The notes under the pieces: generated by a model
Seen by the model: only the letters and a program-made list of their open reading frames with translations
What the model was told of the DNA's origin: nothing
Database searches by the model: none
Translations under genes and position numbers: made by a program
From: Puccinia triticina
Lineage: Eukaryota; Basidiomycota; Pucciniomycetes; Pucciniales; Pucciniaceae
Assembly: GCF_026914185.1 (NCBI RefSeq)
Contig: NC_070567.1
Location: 3,622,001 to 3,686,000, forward strand
Length of the DNA: 64,000 nt
Direction of reading: 5' to 3'
Shown: piece by piece, positions 11,737 through 22,720 of the stretch
Layout of the letters: each line of letters starts with the position of its first letter
Position numbering within the stretch: the stretch's first letter is position 1

Positions 11737-12969
11737 GAACTCCTTTGGGATGGGTTGGCAGTCCTTTGAGGGGGAAATAACAATATGATATTCCAGCTAA
11801 GTAATACTACTGTTACGGGTGGTTTGAAAGACCTGCCCCTCTATTATACTACAGAATTCTGACAACAAATTTATTTATTGTTGTGGCGTGACTTTTATGA
11901 CGGAGAAAACTTGTATGTAGTAGTCTCTATCAGACCTAGATCAGTTTTAACAAGTACAAGATGCGTATACAACCTCTATATGGCGAGATGGGAAAAGAAT
12001 ATAATCAAGTGAGAATATGTTTTGTTGGGTTTTTTAATGGTTTCAGCAGAGGGAAATGATGATGGAGTGTGGTATGAGATTTATATGTTCATGTATGATG
12101 ACTGTGTCTTCCGTGATGATGGCAAAATGATGACTGGTGACCACTGAGCTGGGTTGCCTGGGTGATGCTGGAAAAATGGTGGGAGGAGGGCCTCCTTATA
12201 TATTCTTTTCTGGGTTATTTTTGCTGGTGAGGGCTGCACTCGAGGCATTTCTGCTGGTGGTGACGCTGTGGATTGCACTACCTTCTGCAAGGGGTGCATA
12301 ACTTAAACTGATGTTCCGCATGACAATGTGTGATTTGTACTTTTTAAGGCAACGGCCGCATAGGTTGGTTGCACTGCCAAAGTGGAGGCTTTCTGACCGC
12401 ATGCATCAATGTAAGGTCCGCGCAAATCTGTTGAGTTGTTGAGTGGAGGCCTAGTTAATGCAGTCTCCAACGCGCAGGTTGCGTGAGGTGATCTGTAGCT
12501 AATCGTGGAGGCCTGCCTAACTAGTAAATCTAACTATACTCTTCTCTATATGCATGCTTTTTCTGATTTATATGACTTTCCACCTGGGTATGGCCTGTAC
12601 TAAACCTATAATTGTAACTAACTTTTATACTAAAAGAGCTAGCTGGGTAGTTGAAGTGAGTGACTAGGGTTAAGTTTGTATGTAGAATCTATTTCTCTAG
12701 TAATATTCTATCATATGAAAGTATTTTAGGCTGTGAGTTGAGGTTTTGGCAGTTTTGTTGTGTGCAACAGATCTGGATCACCACAACGGTTAGACATGGC
12801 CTCATCTCTGCCAGCGTCACTGATCTTGGGACCACCGCTGATCCTGCCGCCACTGGAACCACTGATGGCCTTGCGGACGCCCCCACCACCGCGTGATGCA
12901 AGCCGAGTTCTAACTACATTCCCCCGAGGTTTTCATTTGGTTTGTTGCTGGCCAGACAAACTCGGCTGT

Positions 12970-13129
12970 TTGTCTTATGTCTCTTGAATGATGTTTCCCC
13001 TGTCCAATCCCGGCTTGCTTGAGTATCTTATCAAGTCTGACTATATCCCAATTATTTACCTTCCAACGGATAATTGTCTTATGTCTCTTGAATCATGTTT
13101 CCCCTGTCCAATCCCGGCTTGCTTGAGTA
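12970..13129 (+). repeat. 55-bp direct repeat pair
   Basis: The segment tcttatgtctcttgaat.atg...cggcttgcttgagta occurs at 12970-13025 and again at 13075-13129 with one or two differences. It is a local duplication of unknown origin. Confidence 0.75.
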
Positions 13130-13761
13130 ATGCACATTTTGGACTTGGTCCAATCACAGCGACTCGGTCCAATCACAGCCAACATAGCATATGCAGGCTT
13201 CTGATCTGAGCACTCGAAGTGCCCTGGGAGAAGTTATGTGAAAGGCAGAGCACTTTCACGAGCCCAAAATGAGCCCAGGGGCCAGTAAGGACTTAGATGG
13301 AGGATTACAAGGGCAGCAACTGATGACTTAGGTGGCGCACGTGCGCCAGACCAAACCACCGCTCAGGGGCGACCTGGGACTTGGGCACAGGATTGCTGGT
13401 GTACCAAGCAGCTCGAGAGGCGACTCATGACTTGGCCAATGGCGAGGTGGTGGCTCAAGCGGACACCGCTCCGCCCGTGGGTCGCCAAGAGTGTAGACTA
13501 TGCAATGTGTTTTCAATTCCTTCGACCTCAAAGGCCAAGCAAAAGGCCAAAAAGAGATGGAGCCCTAAATAGGGCTGCCAGCAAAGAAAACAATAGCACA
13601 GCGACAAAAGGGCTGCCAGAACAGCAAAATACACAATATCGCAGGGACAATAATTTAACTTTAGAAGAGAAACAAGGGCTGCCAGTGATAAACACAATAG
13701 AGCAGCCACCAAGAGAGATGATAGTCTTAGAAAATATCTGCAACGAGCCCAGGTGACACTT

Positions 13762-14283
13762 TCAGAACATATCACCTGAGTAGCCACTGCCAAGGAAGAG
13801 GTTCCTCATCATCCAAGGGTTTGCAACGTTGGGGAGGACCTCCTTGATGATTCGAGCGTCCTGTCGGGTCCCTGTGAGAATCTCCATGCGCTTCAGGTAA
13901 GTTTTCAGGGTGGCAAACACCTTTTCAATTGGGTTGAAATCCGGAGAATAGGTCGGCAAATACATTAGGATGACGCCCGCGTTTGCGCATATGTCAGCAA
14001 TCCGGCCACCATGGTGGATAGGGGCGTTGTCCATGATCAGGACACTGTTTCGGCCCGGGAAAGGATTCATGACTGGCATCTAGGACACCAGAACAGTAAC
14101 GCGCAATCAGTGAGGATGTCTTCAATAACAAACAGGCAAAAAACTGGCAAAAAAACTGGGGGACTTACCAACACGTCCTTGAGGAAATACTCCATGTCAA
14201 TGCGCCGCATTGTTCCCACCTGAGCAATGCACTCCAGACAACCGTCCAACGAGACCTCCGGGAGAACCAAAACACGTGGGGCC
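13762..14283 (-). pseudogene. Tc1/mariner-like transposase, 3' part
   Basis: Two exons are visible: 14169-14283 and 13762-14079, joined by a GT-AG intron. The spliced frame shows the catalytic triad of a DDE_3-type domain: LSLDG-like (VSLDGC) for the first Asp, VLIMDNAPIHH for the second, and FNPIEK for the Glu. The frame ends GSGY...MF and stop. The 5' part is cut off at 14283 by the Gypsy LTR and is not found beyond the other LTR at 27170. It therefore encodes only the C-terminal part of a cut-and-paste transposase. Confidence 0.8.
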
Positions 14284-15291
14284 TGTCAGCCTTAGAGATA
14301 CAACAAGTATCCTAAAGTCTGCAAAAACTAGTAAACCATTTACAAATCCTGAAATATTATTGAATATTCAGAATCCTCGTGTTAAATTAATGGGGGTCAC
14401 CCACTCAAAGTAACCCCTCATTCCTACTCCTTCATACATTTTTTCATATATGTACATATAGCCATAAAGCGCTCCAAAGAGCAGGAAAACTACATAAAAA
14501 ATCTTTACATAAATTAAAATACATAAAATTATATTAATTAGTAAAGTACCTTTCCCCCGTGAAACAAGAACCACGGGTGAGAGTAACACTTAGTACAAAT
14601 TGATATTACACTTCATATTAAGCTATTTCACATGACAATTGGTTATACAAATGTCACGTGTGGGAGTAAGGGAAGTTGTGTAATATTGTACAAACAAAAT
14701 ACCCATAGCCAAGGCAGATTACACGTCTACCCTTGGCATTTACCCATAGCCAAAACTAATGGGAACATTTCAGCGCCCTCAGAGACCTCTCCAGTATTTA
14801 AGGAGGTAACTGAGTCACTGGAATTTTCCCCCCAGACATTTCACCACAAATTAACCTGTAAGTTAACTCGTGAAAATTCTCCTCTGGCTTATTAAAGCCA
14901 CCCTTTCCTTTATTTCTGCCCTTTTGGCACAAAACCCACTAGATCTTAACTCTAAAATTGCCAATATCCCTTATAAGCATTTATTACAGTTAAATCTTTA
15001 TAAATAGTTGCTGTAAGACTCCCGCCTCTGACGCGCAGCCAATCAGTTTAAGCGCTTACCAGCTATTTCTACGTCAAAACCTTATATAACCCTGTTATTA
15101 ATAAGTAAACCTTATTAATTACAAATATCCTCCTCTTATATAAGAGTGTTTAAACCCTTGTAGTGGCTAAATACCACGTAACAAGTTTGGCACATTATTG
15201 CCAGTGTTTTATTTCAGTACAGTTATAGTACTAGGGCAAAAAACCCTTATTTGACGGGTTTTTACCCTAAGTTTCATAAACATAACTGACA
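14284..15291 (+). repeat. Gypsy left LTR
   Basis: 1008 bp, TGTCAGCC...ACTGACA. It differs from the right LTR at about four sites (for example near 14391, 14824, 14850 and 15087). It contains TATA-like stretches (cttatataa) around 15080-15140. Confidence 0.93.
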
Positions 15292-15599
15292 ATTGGGGGC
15301 CTCATCGTGTCTTTTACCTAGAGTACCTGTCACGGAAAAAACTGACCTTAAATTGATTTTTGCTCATTTTTTCCGCTAGAATTAGCAATTATCCAAAGTT
15401 TTGACCGCAAACAGACCAGTTTCTTTACATAAAAACCAGTAAAACCCAATAAAAAGTACGAGTTTTTTCTCTTTATTTCCGACATAGCGCGCGAACAAAA
15501 GTATAATAAAAACCAAAAACAATACATATACATACAAAACCGTTAAAAACATATCTGATACGTTTTGTCCCTTTTCTTCTCCGCACTCGACCGGGTCTA

Positions 15600-15887
15600 G
15601 TGTCTAACACCGCACAACCCGCTCAAACCGCCCAAACCGCTACAGCCCAAACAGCCCGAACCGCTACGAAGCAACCGGACCAGAACAAGCAGACCGAAGC
15701 GGAAGCTGCAAAGAAACAAGCGCAACGCACCGAATCGCTCCCGCCCGGTTTTTTCCTCAGCCCTTACCAAGAGAAGAAGAAACGACCACACCCGGCCACG
15801 CTCCCAGCGAGAAAGCTCGAGGACCACTTCGATCCGAAAGAGGCCGCATTAAAACTCCTTAAAAGTAAGCGACGTCCATACATATAA
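15600..15887 (+). CDS. Gypsy leader ORF, possibly first gag exon
   Basis: A 95-aa frame, rich in Ala/Thr/Gln/Lys, lies between the left LTR and the main ORF. A good 5' splice site (GTAAGC at 15865) lies near its end. Several AG acceptors follow, after the ATG of the large ORF, so it may be spliced to the polyprotein as its true N-terminus. No domain is recognised. Alternatively it is an independent short peptide. Confidence 0.45.
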   Translation: MSNTAQPAQTAQTATAQTARTATKQPDQNKQTEAEAAKKQAQRTESLPPGFFLSPYQEKKKRPHPATLPARKLEDHFDPKEAALKLLKSKRRPYI

Positions 15888-15912
15888 AAAACTTAAAATA
15901 AGAAAACTTACC

Positions 15913-18900
15913 ATGGTCGCCGACACCAGATCAGGAAAAAATCACGCAGCCAACCCTTCCCCCATCAAAAGAAGTCAAGGAAAAGGAAGAGGGCGAGGAG
16001 GATCAACTCGAGGTAATCACCGAGATAAGTACGCTGTCACCCCATCTAAAGCGAATCCTGATAACGAGACGGAACTAACTAAGTCGACCGACAGCCCTCG
16101 ACAAAGCCCAACAAGCCGCCGTGGAAATGTACCAGGCGACCAAAGCAGCGTACCTGAACGCCCGGGACTACGACGAGACAAAACTCAGCATGAAGTATCT
16201 CGACCAGGCAATCAGCTCCTTCAAGATCATCACCAACTTCCTCCCGTGGAAAGTAGCGATCAGCCAATACTCGGACAACTGGAACCCCTACAAGGAGAGG
16301 ACCAACCTCCAAGTCCTTCGGAACAACCAAGAACCGCGAAAGGCAAAGAGCGAGTCGTCGAGCAAATTCAACAACTACAAGATACCCAAGAACAAAGCCT
16401 CGGAATCAAAACCGTACAAGAAGCCCAACAACAAGAAGAAGAACAGCAACAAGTGGAAGGAAACCTTCCGTATGGCGAGAGTATTGATGGAGGTGAAGGA
16501 CGCGATCGACGAATAGCCAACCCAATCGAGACCGAGCAGCCCCCTATTCCAGTAGCTTCCACTTCTAAAGATTATATCTTATTGTCCTCTAATCACATAT
16601 CTACGACCGATAAATCCAAGCGTGCTAATATAGTGTTATCCAAGCCTGAAGAATATACACGAGTATCTTCCTTTTCTATTCCTGAGTCCGAGAAACAGAG
16701 AGTTGTAAATACAAACATATTTAATCGTGAAAGCAATCAGATTTATAAACAAAACACCAAAACAGTGCGCCATGAGATCCAACACTTGAATAAGCAAGAT
16801 AAGACCAAATCAATCAATGAGAAAAAAGAAAAAATCAAAGAAACAGAAAATATAGAAGAACTCATTGACCCAAATGAACCTCTAGCAAAGGTAGAGAATT
16901 TCTTGAACCAAATTCTGATTAAAAACATCGAGCATATTGATAACAAAATCAATAACATCCATCAGAATGTATATGATAGTGCCTTCAAAATTAAGAACTT
17001 AGCAGAAATTGCGGTGGACAGCGCCAAAGATATTAAAAACATTGTACCAGAGGTTAAGAAAACCACAGGTATAATACAACAAATAAGTAACGTAAAACTG
17101 GGTCTTGTAGACTACAATAATAAATTACAAAAAGTTACAGCAGAAATTCAAACAAATGCTAAAGAAACCACAGTAATAACCAAATTGAATGCAATACATA
17201 CTGACATTAACAGATTAGATATTACCAGCAAACTGGACCAACTCAAAATAGACAGTGAGCATGAGTCAGAGAACCGTGAAACTCAGGATGAAAACATACT
17301 GGAAATCATGGACAAAGTTGATAAACTAGAACAACTCATCATACACAACAGTGACAGTATGGCAGATGAAATAATTAAGATCAACAATAAGTTTGATGAC
17401 ATGCAGAGCAAGCTTATGGCTAGCATGGATAATATAGCACAGAAAATAGGTAACAATATACCAGTGCAACCTCAAACTCAGACACCATACAAGCAAGGAA
17501 TGAAAGATGTACCACCACATCAATCTAGCAACCCTTTCAGGAGAATGGCAGAAGAAGAAACACCCTTGAGAAGGGAGTACACAGTCCCACCAACACCATT
17601 CTTCAAAGAACAATCATATAATCCAAGTATCCAAACTATGAGAGACAACACTAAAGATGTACCCAGAATTAAAGATTGGCCATCATTTAGAGGTGAAGGA
17701 GAATATGACCACTTGGACTTCATTAAAACAATTGATTTGTATCAAGAGGATTTTGAGCTGAGTGATTCCTCAATCACAGGAAGACTCAACAGCCTTTTCA
17801 AAGGTTGTGCCAAGCGCTGGTTCACTGACCTACGCTCAACCCATGGCAAACAATCTTGGGAATGGTGGAAAGAACAAATCAACAGCAAATGGGGAAGCCC
17901 AGCATGGCGCTTCAAAATTGAGAATAAATTTGATGAGAGCACCTTTGATATTGAAAAAGATAATCCACTCAAATGGGTAATATCTCAGAAAGATAGATTG
18001 AAAGCCATTTGGCCCAAAATAACAGACAATGAAGTCCACCTAAGAATACTCAAGAAATGTGGAGGAGATCTAGAGCATGCAATTAAAAGTAGACTACCCT
18101 ACAATGCAAGTACAGAGGATATAGTCAACACATTAGAGGACATAACTACACGTACACGCATTGGCAGAAGATATAAGCCTAGATATCAAGGAGATAAAAC
18201 TGAGAAAACAGAAGATAAGAAAACATCCACTTCAAAAGACCAGAGTTATCAGAAGGATAAGAAGTGCTACAACTGTGGTAAAATGGGCCACACTTCACCA
18301 AACTGCCCTCAACCAAAGAAAAACATTAACAATGTTGAAATAGAGGCAGAAGAAACAGCTGAAGAAAAGACTCAATCAGACACAGAAGAAACACATGATG
18401 ATGGGTCATCAGTCTCATCAGGGTCTTGTAACATGATCAACATAGACATAGAAATGGCTGAAGCTGAAACAGAGCACAATTTACCACAAGCATGGCATCC
18501 TGGACAACCTATAGGAAATATCCAGGAAGCCAGACTAATGAAAACTAAACCTACAAGAGGAAAAGGCTACACAGCTGGTAAAACCAACATTACACATATA
18601 CTGTTTAATGGTAGAGAAGCTGAAATGTTACTTGACAGTGGTGCATATTGCTCAGTAGTACCTGAGACATACTTGAGCAAATTATGCCCAGAATACAAAG
18701 ACATTCTTCTACCACTAGGAAAAGTAAAAATAAATAGTGCCAGTAGTACCATGAAACCAATAGGGGTATTTGAATGCCCCATAATAATTCCTCACCCAAC
18801 AGGATCAGTCAGAATGACAGTGGAATTCATTGTAATAGAGGATGCAGTAAGTAAACACTTCATCCTAGGAAATGATTACTTAAATATCTATGGCTTTGAC

Positions 18901-19374
18901 ATAACCAATAGCAGGGAAAGATACTTCACTATTGGAAATGACAATAAAAAGAAGAAATTCTTATTTAAATCCAAAGAGCCTTTACCTGTAGAACAAGTAG
19001 AAATACATGATGAGGAAAAGGAAAGATTTGGAAGAGAACAACTAGCAGAAGCTAACTTTAATGATAAACTGAGTGTAGATCAACTATTACAGTTACGCAA
19101 TATGCTGTCTAGGAACAAGACTGCATTTGCATCAGATAAAGAACCACTAGGAGCAGTTATAGGCCACGAAGTGGACATAACATTAAACATTGAGCGCCCC
19201 TACCCACCTTTACTAAGAAGACCAGCTTATCCAGCAAGTCCCAGAGCAAGAGAAGAGCTTGCCAAACATCTGGATGAACTAGTAAGGCTCAATGTCCTCA
19301 GGAAGGTAGGGCACAATGAAGAAGTGGAAATAACCACACCAGTAATTATAACCTACCATAATGGTAAATCACGC
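15913..19374 (+). CDS. Gypsy gag-protease-RT (N part), interrupted
   Basis: The frame begins at ATG 15913 and runs without stop into the nested element at 19375, where it continues for a further 138 bases by chance. The first 220 residues are low complexity (Gln/Pro/Arg). Residues ~280-520 form long helical, coiled-coil-like segments. The capsid-like region lies at ~590-760, a zinc knuckle CX2CX4HX4C at ~785-798 (CYNCGKMGHTSPNC), and the aspartic protease motif LLDSGAYCSVV at ~906. The RT palm entry begins near residue 1100. The rest of pol is at 23376-26136. Together they package RNA, cleave the polyprotein and copy the element. Confidence 0.9.
16079..16516 (+). other. Overlapping alternative frame inside gag
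   Basis: A frame different from the polyprotein is open here and reads like a normal helical protein (AQQAAVEMYQATKAAYLNA), ending in a Lys-rich tail. In contrast, the polyprotein frame in the same bases is low-complexity Gln/Pro/Arg. This suggests that the true product of this stretch may be reached by splicing or frameshifting, or that the frame was used in an ancestor. A branch-point-like ctaac lies just upstream at 16074-16080. Confidence 0.35.
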
Positions 19375-20029
19375 TGTGGTGAGCAAAATGGTACAGACGG
19401 TCCATGGTTCAAGATCCAGATGAAGACTCAAGATTCAAGTGACCAGTTATCAAGATCAAGCCCTCAAGATTATCCATCTCAAATTTCAAGCTCAAGATTC
19501 AAGATATTATGATTGATATTGATGATTATTGTTGATTTTTCTCTCTGTTCTTTTTGATCCATTGCACCCATCCTCTTATGTTACTCTCCTCATTTTTCTA
19601 TGTATGTGGTTGATCTTTTCTTTGTGTGTGTTTTGTTTTGTTTGTGTTGTGCAGAGCTTGTTTGTAGTTAGGGATGTGATGAACATGTCTGTGACATGTT
19701 CACTTCCTGGAGTCTGAGTTCGAAGTTCGGACTCAGATGAGGGGGAGGCATGGCAGTCTTCTGATCCACGAAATACACCATCAAGATTCTCAGATCCTTA
19801 TCCTTATCACCTCATTAGATCCTTATCAACCTTCAAGATCCTCATCAGCATCCCTTTCCAGATCCTCAACCCCCAAACCCGCCAACAAGTCTCACTGACA
19901 GTGTTGTTCAACCCCCTTTCTCTGGTTTTCTCAGATCTCATTCATCCTAGGACCTCACAGGAAGGCAGGCTCATCACCACTTTCCCTTCCCAGCGCTGTC
20001 GCCGGCCTAGCACCGGACGAAGCTCCACA
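19375..20029 (+). repeat. Left LTR of gag-only element
   Basis: 655 bp, TG...CA ends, virtually identical to 22721-23375. Confidence 0.93.
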
Positions 20030-20031
20030 TT

Positions 20032-20081
20032 TGGTCCCCCGAGCCGGGATCGAACCAGCGACCTCAAGATTTACAGTCTCG
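20032..20081 (-). other. Extended PBS: embedded tRNA-Tyr 3' half
   Basis: Read on the minus strand, these 50 bases form, in order, an anticodon arm with loop CTGTAAA (anticodon GTA, Tyr), a variable loop, a T arm with the GGTTCGATCC box, the 3' acceptor strand, and a terminal CCA next to the LTR. A primer-binding site normally covers only 8-18 bases of the tRNA 3' end. Here the match runs to the base of the anticodon stem. The CCA, which eukaryotic genes do not encode, shows that the sequence was copied from a mature tRNA. It is not a tRNA gene, since the 5' half is absent. Confidence 0.85.
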
Positions 20082-20655
20082 TCTCACTTTAGGACAACAG
20101 GCGGTCAAACCTTGAGGATCTCAAGTCTCTAGTTCTTGTTTCAGTATCTCCAGCTTTGGTTCAGGACTCCTCTTCCCTTTCTCTTTCTAGATCCAACCTG
20201 GAAAATCCGGATTTTCGACCTTGAAAATCACATTCTCAAACCTTGAATATCGGATCCCCCAGCTCCGCCGATCTCAATCTGCAAGCTTCTGGCCCTTTCC
20301 CGGTACTTGGACGACTTTTCTGCCGTTCTCTGATCCTCCGCAAGTCGTCAGAGTGCGGTCCTAGACTCCGCCGACTCCGCTATCGAATCAGTGCGGACAA
20401 TCTATCATCTGAAGCGGCTTTTATCTCCATATACCCTTGGAACGGACGAGTCGAGGGCCGTTCTACCCTTGGTTGGATTTCTGTTGCTTTGCAATCCTTG
20501 TCTGGACGTTCGAGCGGCCGTCTTTGTTGCTTGATCTCTAGCTACCCGCTCGAACGATTGGTCGTGTCTCTCTGTGTGGTTTTCTCTTCATCAGGCGCCA
20601 GGAGGGATTGATCAGATCCCTTGTTTGTTTTGATCCTTCTCTCTCTTCCTTTGCA

Positions 20656-22629
20656 ATGGATCCCGCAAATCTACTCGGCGGCACAGCAAGGCCAAGGGTC
20701 CCAACGGTTAAGATTAAGCCGCGGGACAAGCAGTTTGGTTTCAACGGATCCAACGTCAAACGCTTCCTGGATATGTACGAGTTGACGGCGGAGGTGGACA
20801 GAGCTTCTGAGCAGGATATGGCTCGGCAGATTCGTCTCTTCGTCCCGGATGGAGAACTGCTAGATATTCTGGAGACACTGGATGGTTTTAGCCCGCCCGA
20901 CTGGTCGAAATTGAAGGCGGCAATGCTCTCTCATTGGGGTCGGGTCGATGAGGCTCGCTTTACGCTACAAGATCTCGACTCTCTGGTTGATTCCTGGTCG
21001 TCAAAGGGCGGAGTCTCGTCCTCGGGTGATTATCATTGGTTCCGGCGATCCTGGGACCCAATCCAGGCTTATCTGGTGCGGAACGAGCATGTCGACTCCG
21101 CTGAAGAGCTCCGCACTCGCTTCTATCGATCCTTTTCTTCTAGTTTTCAAGATCAGATCCGCACAGCTCTCATCAAGAGTGATAAGATGATCACTACACT
21201 GGATCATCGCTTCAAGCTTCCTCCTCTCCACGATCTCCGCTCCGCCATCGACGAAGTTATGAAAGGCCAGATTGCCTTGACTTTTGAGCCTTCTAGATCA
21301 ACTAATCCTGTCCCTTCGCCGCCGTTCAAGGATGCGAATGAAGTCATGCGGAAAATGGAAGCGGAGCGGCGCCCAACAAACGACGTCACTACCGCTCCGC
21401 AGGCCCCGGCGACCATTGATGAGATCACCAGGATGCTCCAGTCCTTTGAGCAGCGCCTGATGGAGAAGTTTGCTCTCCGCTCTCCGCCTCAGTCCTCCGC
21501 TCCGCACACCACTCCGCCCTCCGCAGTGCGGCGACCATTGATCTGTTACTACTGCCATTTCGAAGGCCACGGGACTGGCCGATGCTTTGAGCTCCAGAAG
21601 GACAAGGAAGATAAGCTTGTTGAGCAGAAGGGCAACAACTACTTCCTCCCAAGTGGTGCCCTGATCCCCTTTGATCCTAGTCGACCGATCCGCCGCGTGG
21701 TGTCCTCCTTTAAGGCATCACACCCGTCTAGCAGCTTTGTTTCCGCGCCATTCAGGACTGGTTGCGGAGCTCTTCACCCGTGGTATCCGCCAGCTTCTCC
21801 GACTCCGCCGCCGCCTTGTCACCCGATCCGCAGGCAAGCAACGCAAGATTCATCCACCCCTAGTTCTCCGTCTCCGCAAGCAGTAGATGCCGTTCTTGAG
21901 AAAATATCCGCTCTCCTTGTTCCCAATCTCGCCGCTACCGCTCCGCCTGTTGCAAAGGATAGAAGGAAGAAGATTCCGTGCCCCTGTTTGGATTCCCGTC
22001 AAATCAAAGTGAAGCAAGATCAAGATTTTCCCGCGACCCTTTCTAGTTCCAGTTCTGAGTTTGTTCCTAGCCACCAGCTCTGCCAGCCTGCAGAGATTCC
22101 GATTCCGCCATTCCGCCTCCGAGATGAGGTTAAACTATCTTTTCCAATCCGTGCTTGCGACCACCTCCGCAAAGAGGTTAAACTATCTGATCCTGATCCA
22201 ATTACCGCTCCTTACCCCCCAATCTCTGCCGATCGTCTCCGCTCTTCTACAGCCATTCTCCGCAATGAGAAGAAATTATCCGATCCTGATCCGTTATCTG
22301 GTTCCTTTCTCAGCCCTTTCCCTGATTCTTATTCAACAAAACGTTGCCGCCTTCCTCAATCCCGCCTCCGCAATGAGGGTAAACTAGTTCCACATGGTTT
22401 GGATGTGTTGGGTTTTGGTTTTCTGCGGAGGCAAAATGGAGTGCAAGTAAGTCCTCCCAATTGTGCACCTCCGGGGCTTGATGCCGCTTTAGTTGTCAAA
22501 ACTCTACCCTGCGCCACATTTGTGAGCAATTCTCGATCCCTTGGTTCTTCCGCTCGTTTAGGCCAGCTCCTTCAGTTTCAAGATCATCTCCAAGAGCCCC
22601 GGACTCCCTTCTGGTTCCCATTCTTTTAG
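20656..22629 (+). CDS. Gag of non-autonomous retrotransposon, 657 aa
   Basis: The ATG at 20656 (context ttgcaATGg) is chosen because the upstream open stretch has no better start. The N-terminal ~250 residues have the look of Ty3/Gypsy Gag capsid (FGFNGSNVKRFLDMYE near residue 30, then helical segments). A single zinc knuckle CX2CX4HX4C (CYYCHFEGHGTGRC) lies at about 297-310. The tail after ~330 is Pro/Ser-rich and contains four copies of a short motif (LR-x-E-x-KLS followed by DPDP or similar) between about 490 and 600. No protease or pol follows before the stop at 22629. The protein should form particles that package the element RNA, with enzymes supplied in trans. Confidence 0.85.
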   Translation: MDPANLLGGTARPRVPTVKIKPRDKQFGFNGSNVKRFLDMYELTAEVDRASEQDMARQIRLFVPDGELLDILETLDGFSPPDWSKLKAAMLSHWGRVDEARFTLQDLDSLVDSWSSKGGVSSSGDYHWFRRSWDPIQAYLVRNEHVDSAEELRTRFYRSFSSSFQDQIRTALIKSDKMITTLDHRFKLPPLHDLRSAIDEVMKGQIALTFEPSRSTNPVPSPPFKDANEVMRKMEAERRPTNDVTTAPQAPATIDEITRMLQSFEQRLMEKFALRSPPQSSAPHTTPPSAVRRPLICYYCHFEGHGTGRCFELQKDKEDKLVEQKGNNYFLPSGALIPFDPSRPIRRVVSSFKASHPSSSFVSAPFRTGCGALHPWYPPASPTPPPPCHPIRRQATQDSSTPSSPSPQAVDAVLEKISALLVPNLAATAPPVAKDRRKKIPCPCLDSRQIKVKQDQDFPATLSSSSSEFVPSHQLCQPAEIPIPPFRLRDEVKLSFPIRACDHLRKEVKLSDPDPITAPYPPISADRLRSSTAILRNEKKLSDPDPLSGSFLSPFPDSYSTKRCRLPQSRLRNEGKLVPHGLDVLGFGFLRRQNGVQVSPPNCAPPGLDAALVVKTLPCATFVSNSRSLGSSARLGQLLQFQDHLQEPRTPFWFPFF

Positions 22630-22720
22630 GTTTTTCTTTCAGTTCAACTTTGACTCAGCATAAGTTTATTTGGAGAGAAGAGGAGAGCAGTCTAGGGACA
22701 GACTGCAAGTTGGGGAGAGA

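Larger units (their letters stand above)
11496..13761. other. Spacer with gene fragments
   Basis: No intact gene is supported. Possible fragments are the frame at 11508-11736 (described separately) and a Thr/Ala-rich 3'-exon-like stretch at 12780-12896. Antisense frames at 12081-12402 show no domain. The motif agggctgccag recurs three times between 13563 and 13690. Confidence 0.35.

Noticed and set aside
13455..13793. Hydrophobic antisense 112-aa frame resembling a membrane protein.
   Set aside because: The run of Leu/Ala/Val comes from complement of a CAG/GCC-rich stretch with agggctgccag repeats; it overlaps the end of the Tc1-like transposase and has no start context.
16079..16330. Other small frames on both strands in Gypsy gag.
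   Set aside because: The antisense frames have no family match and follow base composition; only the plus alternative frame was kept as a question.
20032..20081. A tRNA-Tyr gene.
   Set aside because: Only the 3' half is present, with CCA included and adjacent to an LTR, which fits a copied primer tRNA and not a gene.
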